A stretch of DNA of 64,000 bases from Bog-756 sp963699345 (GCA_963699345.1 CAVOTL010000005.1:1488001-1552000); one strand, 5' to 3'; positions 17,588 through 26,896 are shown, numbered from the stretch's first letter. Translations and numbers: made by a program. Notes: a model not told the origin generated them from the sequence alone.

Positions 17588-18748
17588 CCGACCCGGCCCC
17601 TGTGCCCGACGGGGCGGGACGACCGCGGGGAGTCCGCCCCGGCGACCATCGGCGAGGTCGTGGCGGAGCGGTCGATCGTGATCTGCTGCGGGTCGGGAGG
17701 GGTGGGGAAGACGACCACCTCAGCGGCCATCGCCCTGGAGGCCGCCCGCCTCGGCCGCACCGCCTGCGTGGTCACCATCGACCCCGCCCGGCGGCTGGCG
17801 AACTCCCTGGGCGTCGACGAGCTGTCGAACAGTCCCACCCGGATCCCGGGCCCGTGGCCCGGTGAGCTGCACGCCCTCATGCTGGACCCCAAGGGCACCT
17901 TCGACGACCTCATCACCCGCTACTCGGACTCCGAGGCCCAGGCCGACGACATCCGCGTCAACCGCATCTACCGCAACCTCACGGGCACGCTCTCGGGCAC
18001 CCAGGAGTACATGGCGATGGAGAAGCTCCACGAACTGGTGGAGGAGGGTGGCTTCGACGTGGTGGTGGTCGACACCCCCCCGTCCCGCAATGCGCTGGAC
18101 TTCCTCGACGCCCCGCGGCGGCTGACCCACTTCCTGGAGAACCGCATCTTCCAGGCACTGATGGCCCCGACCAGGATCGGGCTGCGCTTCATGGGTGTGG
18201 CCGCCCAGGCGCTTCTGCGGACCATCTCCAAGGTGGCCGGGGCGGACATCGTCCACGACGCCGTCGCCTTCTTCCAGGCCTTCGAGGGCATGGAGGAGGG
18301 GTTCCGCCTGCGGGCCGCCCGCGTGAGGGAGCTGCTGGTGCAGCCGGGGACCGCCTTCGTCCTCGTCGCCTCCCCCCGCCCCGACTCGGTGGACGAGGCG
18401 GTCCACTTCGCCGGCAAGCTCGAGGAGTCGGGCATGAGCGCCACCGCCCTGATCGTCAACCGCGTGCAGCCCCGGTTCGCCTCCGACGAGGAGCTGGCGC
18501 GGCTGGCGCCGTTGGCCGACCGGGCGGCCCTACCCCCCGACGGCGCGGCGGTGGCCCTGGCCGACCTGGTGGAGAACCTGGCCGGCTTCACGGCGGCCTC
18601 GGACCGCGAGGAGTCGGCCTTCGCCGCCCTGGTGTCCCGGGTCGCCCCCGCCCCCGTGTACCGGGTACCCCTGCTCAACACCGACGTGCACGACCTCGAC
18701 GGTCTCGCCCATGTCGCCGATCTCCTGTTCGGCCGGGACGGGGCCTGA
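17584..18748 (+). CDS. ArsA/Get3-like ATPase, second of the pair (one frameshift near its start)
   Basis: The GTG at 17584 is embedded in the stop of the preceding gene. The first residues (MTDPAPVPDG) are separated by an indel near 17630 from the main frame, which has VAERSIVICCGSGGVGKTTT, TIDPARRLANSLGV, TLSGTQEYMAMEKLHELV and VVVDTPPSRNALDFLDAP. This is a complete ArsA-type ATPase of about 385 aa matching Rv3680-like proteins. The two subunits together probably form a heteromeric ATPase; its cargo is unknown. Confidence 0.85.
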
Positions 18749-18825
18749 GGGCATCCGGTGACCGGCCCGGCCGCCCGGCCGGCTTAGCGGTCCGTCCCAC
18801 GTGGAGCGCCAGCGTCGCAGGGGGC

Positions 18826-18831
18826 TAACCT
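18826..18831 (+). promoter_or_regulatory. -10 box for leaderless receiver gene
   Basis: TAACCT lies 7 nt before the GTG at 18839, with no Shine-Dalgarno sequence. Transcription would begin at the start codon. Confidence 0.45.
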
Positions 18832-18838
18832 CTCGGTC

Positions 18839-19267
18839 GTGCCGACCATCCTCGTGGCCAGTGACGCCCCGACCGTCCGGGCCGAGATCGCGTCCGTCGC
18901 CGTCAAGCCGGACACCACCATCGTCGAGGCGCGGTCCGGGCCCGAGGTGATGACCCTGGTCGCCGAGTCGTTGCCCGACCTGGTCATCGTGGACATGCAG
19001 ATGGGCAACATGGGAGGGATGGCCACCACCCTCGAGCTGCACCTCGAGGCCTCGTACGGCAAGCTCGGCCACGTCCCGGTCCTGATGCTGCTGGACCGCC
19101 GACCCGACGTCTTCCTGGCCCGCCGGTCGGGCGCCGAGGGCTGGCTCGTCAAGCCACTCGACCCGATCCGGCTGCGCCGGGCGGTCACCGCCCTGCTGGA
19201 CGGGGGAACGTACTACGACGAGTCCTACGCACCGCTGTCCGTCGTCTCCGCCCCTCCCGGAGCCTGA
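18839..19267 (+). CDS. Stand-alone response-regulator receiver protein
   Basis: 142 aa, intact. A CheY-like receiver without an output domain. The phospho-acceptor Asp is in DLVIVDMQMGNMGG, the acidic pocket near ASDAP and the conserved Lys in GWLVKPLDPIRLRRAV. No histidine kinase lies nearby, so partners are unknown. It sits alone between the ArsA pair and the CorC-like gene, all in the same direction. Probably translated from a leaderless transcript. Confidence 0.82.
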   Translation: MPTILVASDAPTVRAEIASVAVKPDTTIVEARSGPEVMTLVAESLPDLVIVDMQMGNMGGMATTLELHLEASYGKLGHVPVLMLLDRRPDVFLARRSGAEGWLVKPLDPIRLRRAVTALLDGGTYYDESYAPLSVVSAPPGA

Positions 19268-19299
19268 CGGCTCCACCCCCTACAGACCGGGTCACTGCC

Positions 19300-20220
19300 T
19301 TGTCCGTGTTCCGTCGCCACGAAGACCAGTCCGAGGATTCGCCGGGACGCCGGACACGACGACGCGGTCCGGGTCCGAGGCCCGCCGGGGCCGCGCCGTC
19401 CGGACTGCCCCTCGAAGGCGGGGCCGACGGCGCAGGAGCAGTTCATCATCGACGCCCTCGGCGACCTGCGCGACATGGTGGCGGGCGAGGTGATGACGCC
19501 CCGGGTCGACGTGGTGGCCCTGACCATTCCGTTGACGGTGGAGTCCGTCTCGCAGGCCGTCCGCGAGTCCGGCCACTCCTGCTTCCCGGTGTGCGGCGAG
19601 AACCTCGACGACCTCATCGGGGTGCTGTTCGTGAACGACCTCTTCCGGGCGGGCTGGACCGGGAGCGGCGAGGAGGAGGGTGGGCGGCCGCCGGGCCCCC
19701 TCGACATCTCCCGACGGCTGCGCCAGCCCTTCCTGGTGCCCGAGTCGCGCCTGGTCCTCGACGTCCTGGCCGAGATGCGCCGCCAGCGACGGGCCTTCGC
19801 CGTGGTGGTCGACGAGCACGGCGGGGTCGAGGGGGTGCTGACGGTGAAGGACCTGCTGGGCGCGCTGGTCGGTGACCTGCCCGACGAGTTCGACCCCGAG
19901 GACGAGCCCGACGTCGTCCGCGTCGACGGGCGCCGATGGCTGGTGGACGGCCGGATGAGCGTGGACGACCTGGCCGACCGCCTCGGTGTCGACCTGCCCG
20001 AGGGCGAGTACGTCACGCTCGGCGGCTACCTGTTCGACGCCTTCGGGCACATCCCCGAGGAGGGGGAGACGCACCACGTCGACGGGTGGGAGCTGCGGGT
20101 CGCCGAGATGGACAAGCGCCGGATCGCCAAGGTCGTGGTCAAGCGGCTGACCCCGCCCGCCCGGGTCCCGAGGGGGCGTCCGACCGGAGCCGGGGGAACG
20201 ACCACACCGCCGTCGGGTAG
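19300..20220 (+). CDS. CBS-domain CorC/HlyC-like protein (frameshifted)
   Basis: Two CBS motifs (MVAGEVMTPRVDVVAL, FAVVVDEHGGVEGVLTVKDLLGALVG) followed by a CorC_HlyC domain (RRWLVDGRMSVDDLADRLG, TLGGYLFDAFGHIPEEGE), which lies on the cytoplasmic side in CorC/CNNM-type ion or transporter regulators. No DUF21 membrane domain is present. It starts at TTG 19300 (MSVFRRHEDQSED). Indels near 19430 and 20160 separate the start and end; in the second frame the protein stops at the TAG 20218-20220, whereas the main frame runs implausibly through the tRNA. Role in Mg/Co efflux or haemolysin-like function is inferred from family only. Confidence 0.72.
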
Positions 20221-20260
20221 CATGACCTTTCCCGGTGCGGCCCGTGCCGTCCGGGTAGAG

Positions 20261-20337
20261 CGGGCTGTGGCGCAGTTTGGTAGCGCGCTGCGTTCGGGAC
20301 GCAGAGGTCCTCGGTTCAAATCCGGGCAGCCCGACCA
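20261..20337 (+). tRNA. tRNA-Pro (anticodon CGG)
   Basis: Cloverleaf of 77 nt with CCA encoded. The acceptor arms CGGGCTG and CAGCCCG pair fully, the anticodon loop TTCGGGA gives CGG, and the T loop is TTCAAAT. The D arm contains TTTGGTAGCGC. A strong terminator follows 9 bp later. Confidence 0.95.
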
Positions 20338-20346
20338 AAGAGAAGT

Positions 20347-20382
20347 GCAGGTCAGCGGGGGCTTCGGCCCCCGCTGACCTGC
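20347..20382 (+). terminator. Terminator of tRNA-Pro: 16-bp stem with TTCG loop
   Basis: Perfect arms (GCAGGTCAGCGGGGGC and its complement) enclose the very stable tetraloop TTCG, followed by GTTTCAG. It begins 10 nt after the tRNA CCA end. Confidence 0.85.
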
Positions 20383-20385
20383 GTT

Positions 20386-20625
20386 TCAGGGGCCCTCGAC
20401 GGCGAATTCGGCGGCCAGTGGCGGGTCAGCGCTTCCGTCGAAGAACGGGCTCTCCCGAATCGCCCCGGGGTGGGTGACGGTCAGTCCTCCGAGCTCGGTC
20501 AGGCCGCCGCAGGCCGGTCGAAGGTGAGTGCAACGGGGAACAGCCGCTTCCGACGGCGGCCCGCCGGGCCCCTCCTCGAAGCGGTGAAGGGCGTAGCGTC
20601 TGACGTCAATCGCACGATCAGGCAT
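20386..20625 (-). CDS. Small hypothetical protein
   Basis: 79 aa, MPDRAIDVRRYALHRFEEG to AEFAVEGP. Its ATG overlaps the tautomerase stop (ATGCCTGA), which suggests translational coupling. I recognise no domain and see no membrane segment. It may itself hold an indel, since an alternative frame in the middle (LFPVALTFDRPAA) looks more protein-like. It is last in the tautomerase operon and converges on the tRNA-Pro terminator. Confidence 0.4.
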   Translation of the reverse strand: MPDRAIDVRRYALHRFEEGPGGPPSEAAVPRCTHLRPACGGLTELGGLTVTHPGAIRESPFFDGSADPPLAAEFAVEGP

Positions 20626-21060
20626 CGTCCGAGCTGGCGGCTGCCAGTTCTGCAATCTGTGCTCTCGCGGCGGCCACGAGTTCCGGATTCGTGTGTGCGT
20701 GGCCGACCAGGCCCCAACCTCCCTCACTGGCCTCGGTCAACAGGACCCAGGTCCTCTCCGAGAGCGAGGATCTCCAGCCGCCGTGGCCACCAGGTCGGTG
20801 AACTGACGGACCACGGCGAGTTGCTGCTCGGGGTCGAGCGCGCCGGCGTTGGTCAGGACCTGGACCCGACGAACTGCTGTCACCATCCACGATGGAGATA
20901 GCTGGACGATCCATCTCGTGGATGAAGCCGGCCGTGTTCTGTCGGAACAACGGGATGTCGGGGACACCCTCGATGGTCATCAGCGTCCGGGCCGATCCGA
21001 AGCGAGCTGATGGGGATCCCGAAACGTCCCGGAAGCGGCGTAGACATCGATCATCGGCAT
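20618..21060 (-). CDS. Tautomerase-superfamily protein (frameshifted)
   Basis: Starts MPMIDVYAASGTFRDPHQLA. Tautomerases use the N-terminal Pro as base, exposed after Met removal, and Pro2 is present. Later parts lie in other frames: GVPDIPLFRQNTAGFIHEMD, VQVLTNAGALDPEQQLAVV and WVLLTEASEGGWGLVGH. Three indels are needed; the repaired length is about 145 aa, fitting two fused 4-oxalocrotonate-tautomerase-like units. The RBS AAGGAG precedes the ATG. Divergent from a TetR gene with an operator between them, so expression is probably repressor-controlled. Substrate unknown. Confidence 0.6.
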
Positions 21061-21077
21061 AGGTGGCTCCTTGTATG

Positions 21078-21093
21078 TATGTAGACCTACATA
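21078..21093. promoter_or_regulatory. Palindromic TetR-type operator
   Basis: TATGTAG-AC-CTACATA is a perfect 7-bp inverted repeat with a 2-bp centre, in the divergent promoter region between tautomerase and TetR genes. A second weaker pair, ACTATG (21106-21111) and CATAGT (21121-21126), lies just downstream and overlaps a -10-like TATGAT. Confidence 0.65.
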
Positions 21094-21108
21094 GTTCATA
21101 CCACGACT

Positions 21109-21657
21109 ATGATCGTCCTGCATAGTTGGGAGTCGGGGCGGATCTCATGGATCGAGCCGGAAGACAGATCCAGCGGGGCTGACCGAGCGCCACGGGGCGC
21201 CGTCCGAGCCCGGATGGTCGAAGGTGCCGTGCGTCTCCTCGCCACGAGGGCCTCGAGGGAACATCATTCGCCGAAGTGCTCGAGCCACCGGCTCGCCGCG
21301 TGGGTCCGTCTATCACCACTTTCCTGGCGGGAAGCCAGAACTGCTCCATGCGCGCTGGACTGTCCGGAGAACAGGACGGGCGGCGATGGAGGCCACCCGT
21401 GGAGAACCCGCAGCGGCTGTCGTCGAGCACTTTCTCGCCCTCTGGCGAGGTCTGTTGGACCACTCCCGCTCGACCGCTGGATGCGCGGTCGTCGCCGTGA
21501 CGGTCGCTGCCAACGGCGACGATGCCCTCGCCCACGCCGGACCATCTTTCGAACCTGGACAGACCTCCTCGCCGAGCTCTGTGCGGCTGGAGGCGTGGCG
21601 CCGAGTTCCGCACGAATGCTCGCGGTGACCGTCATCGCCGCTACCGAGGGCGTCTAG
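21109..21657 (+). CDS. TetR-family repressor (frameshifted)
   Basis: Repaired reading gives the TetR DNA-binding domain: VRARMVEGAVRLLATRG, then GSPRGSVYHHFPGGKPELL, a classic HTH recognition helix. The ligand-binding part has AAVVEHFLALWRGLLDHSR, AGCAVVAVTVAANG and MLAVTVIAATEGV. It needs about three indels between 21250 and 21545. The true start is uncertain; the open frame begins at 21109, inside the operator region, and a start downstream near 21184-21214 is possible. Probably represses itself and the divergent tautomerase operon. Confidence 0.65.
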   Translation: MIVLHSWESGRISWIEPEDRSSGADRAPRGAVRARMVEGAVRLLATRASREHHSPKCSSHRLAAWVRLSPLSWREARTAPCALDCPENRTGGDGGHPWRTRSGCRRALSRPLARSVGPLPLDRWMRGRRRDGRCQRRRCPRPRRTIFRTWTDLLAELCAAGGVAPSSARMLAVTVIAATEGV

Positions 21658-21918
21658 CCCTGTGCCGGCGGAACGCAGCATGGAACCGTTCGAGGAGGTT
21701 CAGACTGCCTGGATTCCCATCGATGGGTCTTGGCACCGGTAAGGGCGAGGTAAGTCGTGGAGCGAGTTCGCATGCGCCCCGGAACCGATCCAAGCGTGAT
21801 CTACCGATCAGGGGGCAGTCAGCGGGGGCTCCGGCCCAAGGCGTCTCGCGGCCCGGGGCCTCGACGGCTCCATCGGTCCCCGGCGCAGTCGTGCGTGGTT
21901 CGGACGGAGGCCGGTTGG

Positions 21919-21924
21919 TAGCTT
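21919..21924 (+). promoter_or_regulatory. -10 box for leaderless S9 peptidase mRNA
   Basis: TAGCTT is followed by 6 nt and then the ATG at 21931. There is no Shine-Dalgarno sequence. The spacing equals that at mrp and the GNAT gene. Confidence 0.4.
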
Positions 21925-21930
21925 TCCGCC

Positions 21931-23877
21931 ATGAACCACCAGTCGGCTCCGTATGGAACCTGGCCTTCTCCCATCTCCGCGGAACTTCTCGTCGTCGACG
22001 CCGTCGGCTTGAGCACGCCATCGACGGACGGCGAAGCCACTTACTGGGTGGAGGGCCGCCCGAGCGAGGGCGGGCGGGAGGTACTCGTGCGTCGGAGCCC
22101 GGCAGGCATCGTCGAAGAGGTCCTGCCGGGGGCGTATTCGGTTCGGACACTCGTCCACGAGTACGGCGGACGGTGTGCGGTCACTCACGGGGGCGTGGCC
22201 TACTTCTCGAACTTCGCCGATCAGCGTCTCTACCGGGCGGAGCCGGGTGGTGAGCCTGTTCCGATCACCCAGGAACCACCGAGCGAGCGGGCATGGCGAT
22301 ACGCCGATCCCGTCGTCACCCCGGATGGCGGTCACCTCTTCTGCGTCCGCGAACGGCATGTCGGTGACCGGGTCGACAACGACCTCGTCGTCATCCCGAC
22401 GGACGGAAGTGCGACGCCGAGCGTGGTCGCGGAGGGCTACGACTTCTTTGCCGCTCCCGCGCTCGCTCCCGATGGTCGGCGAATTGCGTGGGTGGCGTGG
22501 AACCATCCGCAGATGCCGTGGGACGGGACCGAGCTGTACGAGGGATCGCTCGACGAGTCCCTCCACGTCGAAGATGTCCGACTGGTGGCGGGCGGGACGA
22601 ACGAGGCGGTGCAGGAGCCACGATACGGAACGGACGGATCACTCTTCTTCATCTCGGACCGCACCGGGTGGTGGAACCTCTACCTGGATGCCCCTGGTGG
22701 GGCTCGCCCACTTGCTCCACGCGCCGCGGAGTTCGCCTCGCCGGCGTGGGTCTTCGGCACCTCCTCCTACGTCCCGCTCGACGACGGCAGCCTCGCGGTC
22801 ACCTGGTTCGAGGATGGACAGACCCACATCGGCACCATCACGACGGACCATCGGCTCATCGAGACGAGGATCGCAGCCACCTCCATCTGGAGTCTGTCCA
22901 CCGCCGGCGAGAGGATCGTCGCCATCGCCGGCTCACCGACGATGCCTTCGAGCATCGTCGCCATCGACCCGGGATCGGGGGAGCTCGAGGTCATCAAGGA
23001 GAGTCGAACGATCGTGATCGACGACGCCTACCTCTCGGTGCCCGAAGAGATCGAGTTCCCGACCGAGCAGGGACTCACCGCGTTCGCCTCCTACTACCCA
23101 CCGACCAATCCGGATGCGTTGCGCCGGAGGGGACACTGCCTCCGCTGATCGTGGCGAGCCACGGAGGCCCGACGTCCCAGTGTGCCGACGTCGTCGATTT
23201 CGAGATCCAGTTCTGGACGAGTCGCGGTTTTGCCGTCGTCGACGTGAACTACGGCGGGAGCACGGGGTACGGCCGTGCCTATCGGGAGCGGCTCAAGGGG
23301 AGTTGGGGGGTGGTCGACCTCGACGACTGCGTCAACGCCGCCAGGTTCCTGGTGGCTTGCCGGTCGAGCCGATCCTGACGGCCTTCTCATCCACGGTGGG
23401 AGTGCGGGGGGCTACACGACGCTGTGCGCGCTCACCTTCCGCGATGTGTTCGCGGCCGGTGCCAGTTACTTCGGAGTCGGCGACCTCGGCGCGCTGGCAC
23501 GTGACACGCACAAGTTCGAGTCCCGCTACCTCGATGGTCTGATCGGCCCGTGGCCCGAGCGCCAGGACGTCTACGAGGAGCGTTCGCCGATATTCCACAC
23601 CGACCGGCTGTCGACACCGGTCATCCTGCTCCAGGGACTCGAGGACGAGGTGGTACCACCCCGACAGGCCGAAGCCATGGTCGCGGCCCTGCGGGAGAAG
23701 GGGGTTCCCTTCGCCTACCTCGCCTTCGAGGGCGAGCAGCACGGCTTTCGCAAGGCGGAGAACATCATCCGCTCGGCCGAGGCTGAACTCTCCTTCTACG
23801 GGCAGATTCTCGGCTTCGAACCCGCAGGCGACTTCCCACCGGTCGCGATCGAGAGGCCGGCGAGCGAGCCTTCCTGA
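21931..23877 (+). CDS. S9-family prolyl oligopeptidase-like peptidase (two frameshifts)
   Basis: About 648 residues. The N-terminal beta-propeller (blade motifs such as FAAPALAPDGRRIAWVAWNH and YGTDGSLFFISDRTGWWNLY) is followed by an alpha/beta hydrolase domain with the Ser nucleophile in GLLIHGGSAGGYTTLCAL, Asp in LQGLEDEVVPPRQAEAM and His in FEGEQHGFRKAENI. This is the dipeptidyl/acylaminoacyl-peptidase branch that cuts short peptides in the cytoplasm. Indels near 23110 and 23360 interrupt the hydrolase domain; all catalytic residues remain. Probably leaderless. Confidence 0.85.
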
Positions 23878-24197
23878 CGTGACGTTCGGCCACGAGGGCA
23901 GGCGCCGCGTGCGTGGTGACGACCTCCTCGGAATGTTCTGGGCCGTGATTCGACCCACTCGGCGTAGAACGATGATCGGGTGGCGGACCTGATCGACGGC
24001 TGGCCGGAGAGCCGGCCGACTCCGAGGTCCCGGCTGCACCGCTGGACCGAGCGGACCGTGCGTCCTCTCGGCCGAACACTGCGGTCATCTCATGGGGAGT
24101 ACCGGACCAGCCGTTACCGAGAGATTACCGAGCATCTCTACCCTTCGTCTCGGCGGCGCTCTGTGAACGCTTCGCCGTGGACCGAAAGGGGATTCCA
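23878..24197. other. Intergenic region without supported gene
   Basis: 320 bp between the S9 peptidase and a membrane protein. A 73-codon frame (23980-24201) is open on the plus strand but lacks an RBS and any recognisable pattern, and it overlaps the next start. I see no hairpin with a T tract. Confidence 0.5.
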
Positions 24198-24740
24198 ATG
24201 AGCGACTTCCGTGATCACGTTGGCGATGGCACATCGCTCCAGCCACCACCGCCCGTCCAGACGCCCGCGACCGTTTCACGGGAGGGCAGTCGATTCTCAC
24301 CCAAACGCCTCGTCGTCATCTTCGTGGTCGTGTTGGTGGCCGTCGTGTCCGGCACGTTGGTCGCGAACGCGCTGAGCAACAGTTCGCCCACCGACCAGGC
24401 GATGGGGAATTGGATGTCCAGCTATGGAGCGCACTACTTGAATGTGTCCCACGACGTCGGCACGGTGAGCTCGGCCGGCAACTCCACGTCGCTGCGGCGC
24501 GCCTGCGTCAAGCTGCAGGGCGATGTCGGCGTGGCCGAGTCCGATCCGGCGATGCCGCTCAACTCGCTGCAGAGCCAGTGGTCGTTGATTCTCGCCAATC
24601 TCTCGACGGCCGCCAACGACTGCGTCACTGGTATCGATCAGCAGAGCCCGACTCTCCTCGACACCGCTCAGAGTCACATGGCTGACGCGAGCGAGGCGTA
24701 TATCAGGCTCGTAAAGGCCGTCCAGCGGGCGGGGAACTAG
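24198..24740 (+). CDS. Single-span membrane protein of unknown function
   Basis: 180 aa. A Pro-rich cytoplasmic N-terminus (about 35 residues) leads to one transmembrane segment (LVVIFVVVLVAVVSGTLVA) and then an external helical domain of about 125 residues with two cysteines (RRACVKLQGD and NDCVTGID) that could pair. The pattern resembles small actinobacterial cell-envelope proteins, but I recognise no family. The ATG at 24198 follows AAAGGGGA. Flanked by non-coding DNA on both sides, probably monocistronic. Confidence 0.7.
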   Translation: MSDFRDHVGDGTSLQPPPPVQTPATVSREGSRFSPKRLVVIFVVVLVAVVSGTLVANALSNSSPTDQAMGNWMSSYGAHYLNVSHDVGTVSSAGNSTSLRRACVKLQGDVGVAESDPAMPLNSLQSQWSLILANLSTAANDCVTGIDQQSPTLLDTAQSHMADASEAYIRLVKAVQRAGN

Positions 24741-24848
24741 AGCCGCCCTCGCGTAACACTTCCCCGGCATTCGGGGAGACGTGCGGCCGATGCGGTGCGC
24801 CTCGACCAGGAGAGCTCGGCGACCGCCCGTCGCCCCAGGGTCAGAAAC

Positions 24849-25250
24849 TCACGGCCCGACGAGCGCATCCGTGAGCGGATCGACTCCGGCGAGGGTCCGG
24901 GCCAGTTCGGGATCGAGGGAGTAGCGCTCGGCGAGGGCGCGGGGGGCGAGGTAGGAGATCTTGGTCTGGTCCCGATCCGCCCATACCAGAACCTTGAGCG
25001 GTAGATCGAGCGCCACCAGCGGCACGGCCTCCATCACGGCGGTGCCGACCGCCGGGTCCCCGAAGACGACAAGGGTGGTCGCACGCAGTTCGAGTCCGGC
25101 CTCGTGGGCTTCGGCGGACTGGTCGATCACCGCGAACACCTTCATTCCTCGCGACTCGACGAGATCGGTCAATCTCGAGACGGTCTCCCCGACGCTGTGG
25201 GGACTGACTTTCGTGACGATTCCTGCCGGAATCGAATTGCTGACGGTCAT
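24849..25250 (-). CDS. DUF302-family protein
   Basis: 133 aa, intact, starting MTVSNSIPAGIVTKVSPHSV. The family pattern is clear: ETVSRLTDLVESRGMKVFAV, IDQSAEAHEAGLELRATTLV and VFGDPAVGTAVMEAVPLVAL with LPLKVLVWADRDQTKISYL. DUF302 domains form a small alpha/beta dimer of unknown biochemistry, often near redox or stress genes. The ATG at 25250 follows AGGAGGAGAG, a strong RBS. Confidence 0.85.
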   Translation of the reverse strand: MTVSNSIPAGIVTKVSPHSVGETVSRLTDLVESRGMKVFAVIDQSAEAHEAGLELRATTLVVFGDPAVGTAVMEAVPLVALDLPLKVLVWADRDQTKISYLAPRALAERYSLDPELARTLAGVDPLTDALVGP

Positions 25251-25455
25251 CTCTCCTCCTCCGGGTCGCCCTCGGGGACATTCTCCAATGGGCCCCACCA
25301 GGGGCACAACCCTTCGCTGCGCCCCCAACCGTCGGCCCACACCGGACCGGGATTGCTCTTCCCCGACCTGGCGATCGACCGGCTCGGCCGACCGGGGACA
25401 GCCTTGTGCGGCCGCGCCCGTCAGGGTCGGCGGACCGGATCTGATCGAGGTCGCG

Positions 25456-25944
25456 TCAGCGCACCACCAGGTCGAGTTCGAACACCGATCCGTCCCTCCC
25501 GGCGACATCGGCCGGTCCGGTCACCACGAATCCCGCGTTGGCGAGCACCCGACGCGATGCCACGTTCGCCTGGCTGGCCGTCGCTCTGAGTCTCCGCAAC
25601 CCGATGTCGTCACGGGCGATCCGACACAGCTCCCGCAGAGCGGAGGTCGCCACTCCGCGACCCGAGACGCGTTCCGCGACCCGATAGCCCACCTCGGCCG
25701 ACTCCTCCTGCAGCTCGTAGAGGTTGAACCGGCCCACCACCGCGCCGAGGTCGTCGACGAGCACGTAGTACGCGCCCGTCCCCGCCCGCTGGTCGGCCAG
25801 GAGCTCCCGGTGCCGTTCCGCGAACTCCTCGAAGAACCTGTCCCCACGATCGCTGATCGATCGGGCGAAGTAGGTCCGGTTCTCCTGTTCGAATGCGAAC
25901 ACCGCAGCCTCGAGGTCACCCCGGAGAGGCTGCAGCTCGTACAT
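25456..25944 (-). CDS. GNAT-family N-acetyltransferase (RimJ/RimL-like)
   Basis: 162 aa, intact. It has the acetyl-CoA binding region VAERVSGRGVATSALRELC (consensus Q/RxxGxG/A) and the downstream ARDDIGLRRLRATASQAN with NVASRRVLANAGF typical of RimJ/RimL-like enzymes. The acceptor could be a protein N-terminus or a small amine. Transcription probably starts at the ATG: TATGCT lies 6 nt upstream. Confidence 0.87.
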   Translation of the reverse strand: MYELQPLRGDLEAAVFAFEQENRTYFARSISDRGDRFFEEFAERHRELLADQRAGTGAYYVLVDDLGAVVGRFNLYELQEESAEVGYRVAERVSGRGVATSALRELCRIARDDIGLRRLRATASQANVASRRVLANAGFVVTGPADVAGRDGSVFELDLVVR

Positions 25945-25950
25945 GCGTCG

Positions 25951-25956
25951 AGCATA
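25951..25956 (-). promoter_or_regulatory. -10 box for leaderless GNAT mRNA
   Basis: On the minus strand TATGCT is followed by CGACGC and the ATG at 25944. No Shine-Dalgarno sequence is present. Confidence 0.5.
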
Positions 25957-26034
25957 TTTCGCCGCGTTTCCGTACGATCGGAGGCACTTGGTGGGAGCCC
26001 TCCCGGGGTCCGGCCACCACGTCGGCGCCGCTCC

Positions 26035-26622
26035 TCAGCGGTGCACGGAGCCAGCCGTCGAAACGCGGTAGCGGAGGAACACGACGCCGCTGCGGAAACG
26101 GCGCTCGTCGAGCAGATCCAGGCCGAGGCGGACGCCGTGGGGCAGCGATGGTCTGCCTCCTCCCACGACGATGGGCATCAGGAAGAGCTGGCATTCGTCG
26201 ACGAGCCCGGCACCGAGCGCCTGGCCGGCCAGGTCGGATCCACCCACGGAGATGTCACGGTCCAGGGAGGCCTTCATCCCCTGGATCACCTTCGGGTCGA
26301 AGGTGCGCTCCAAGCGGGTCCTGGTGCTCGTCACGGCATCGATCGAGGTGGAGTACACGACCTTGTCGGCCGCCCGCCACAGTGCCTTGAAGTCCCGGAT
26401 CCAGTCGGGCCCGTCGGCGGAGATCGACAGGGTCTCCCAGTAGACCATCGTCTCGTACATCCGGCGCCCGTAGAGGTAGGTGCCGACCTGTCGTTCCCGG
26501 TCGTTGAGGAAGCGGAACACCTCCTCGTCAGGTTCCCCCCACTCGAAGTTGCCGTCGGCGTCCTCTATGTACCCGTCGAGGGAGGTGATGGCCGAGTAGA
26601 TCAGTTTGGCCACGGCGGTCAC
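26035..26622 (-). CDS. Dihydrofolate reductase-like (RibD C-terminal) family protein
   Basis: 195 aa, intact. Typical motifs are KLIYSAITSLDGYIEDADGN, TYLYGRRMYETMVYW, DKVVYSTSIDAV, RDISVGGSDLAGQALGAGLV and DECQLFLMPIVVGGG. The family binds NAD(P)H and reduces pteridine- or flavin-like substrates; most members are of unknown substrate. Start GTG 26622 (GTGACCGCC) overlaps the TGA of the small membrane protein gene upstream (GTGA), so they form an operon. A close paralogue is divergent at 27044. Confidence 0.87.
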   Translation of the reverse strand: MTAVAKLIYSAITSLDGYIEDADGNFEWGEPDEEVFRFLNDRERQVGTYLYGRRMYETMVYWETLSISADGPDWIRDFKALWRAADKVVYSTSIDAVTSTRTRLERTFDPKVIQGMKASLDRDISVGGSDLAGQALGAGLVDECQLFLMPIVVGGGRPSLPHGVRLGLDLLDERRFRSGVVFLRYRVSTAGSVHR

Positions 26623-26896
26623 GCCGCCCGGGTCCGACGATTCCGTGGCCAGGTGGCTACCTTCGCTACGAACAAAGACCCTCCGAGCACCATGGCTCCG
26701 ACACCCAGGTAGTAGGAGGTGTTCACCGGGGAGCCGTTTCCGCGTGGCGGCGGGTGGGAGGTGGTGATCGGCGATCCGTTCGCTGCGACGCAGATCTGGT
26801 GATGAGACCGGAATGCCAGGAACAGGACGATTCCGCGACGGCCACGGCGATACCGCCGACCGGGAGGGTCCTCATCGATCTCGACGGATTGTCCAT
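26619..26896 (-). CDS. Small two-span membrane protein (one frameshift)
   Basis: From the ATG at 26896 (MDNPSRSMRTLPVGGIAVAV) an indel near 26835 moves the frame into GIVLFLAFRSHHQICVAANG, a Pro/Gly-rich loop, and a second hydrophobic segment (YYLGVGAMVLGGSLFVAKVA) with a basic tail. Repaired length is about 92 aa. No known family. The stop overlaps the start of the DHFR-like gene, so it is translationally coupled. Confidence 0.5.

Noticed and set aside
23980..24201. 73-codon frame before the membrane protein
   Set aside because: No RBS, Arg-rich, overlaps the next start; could be chance.
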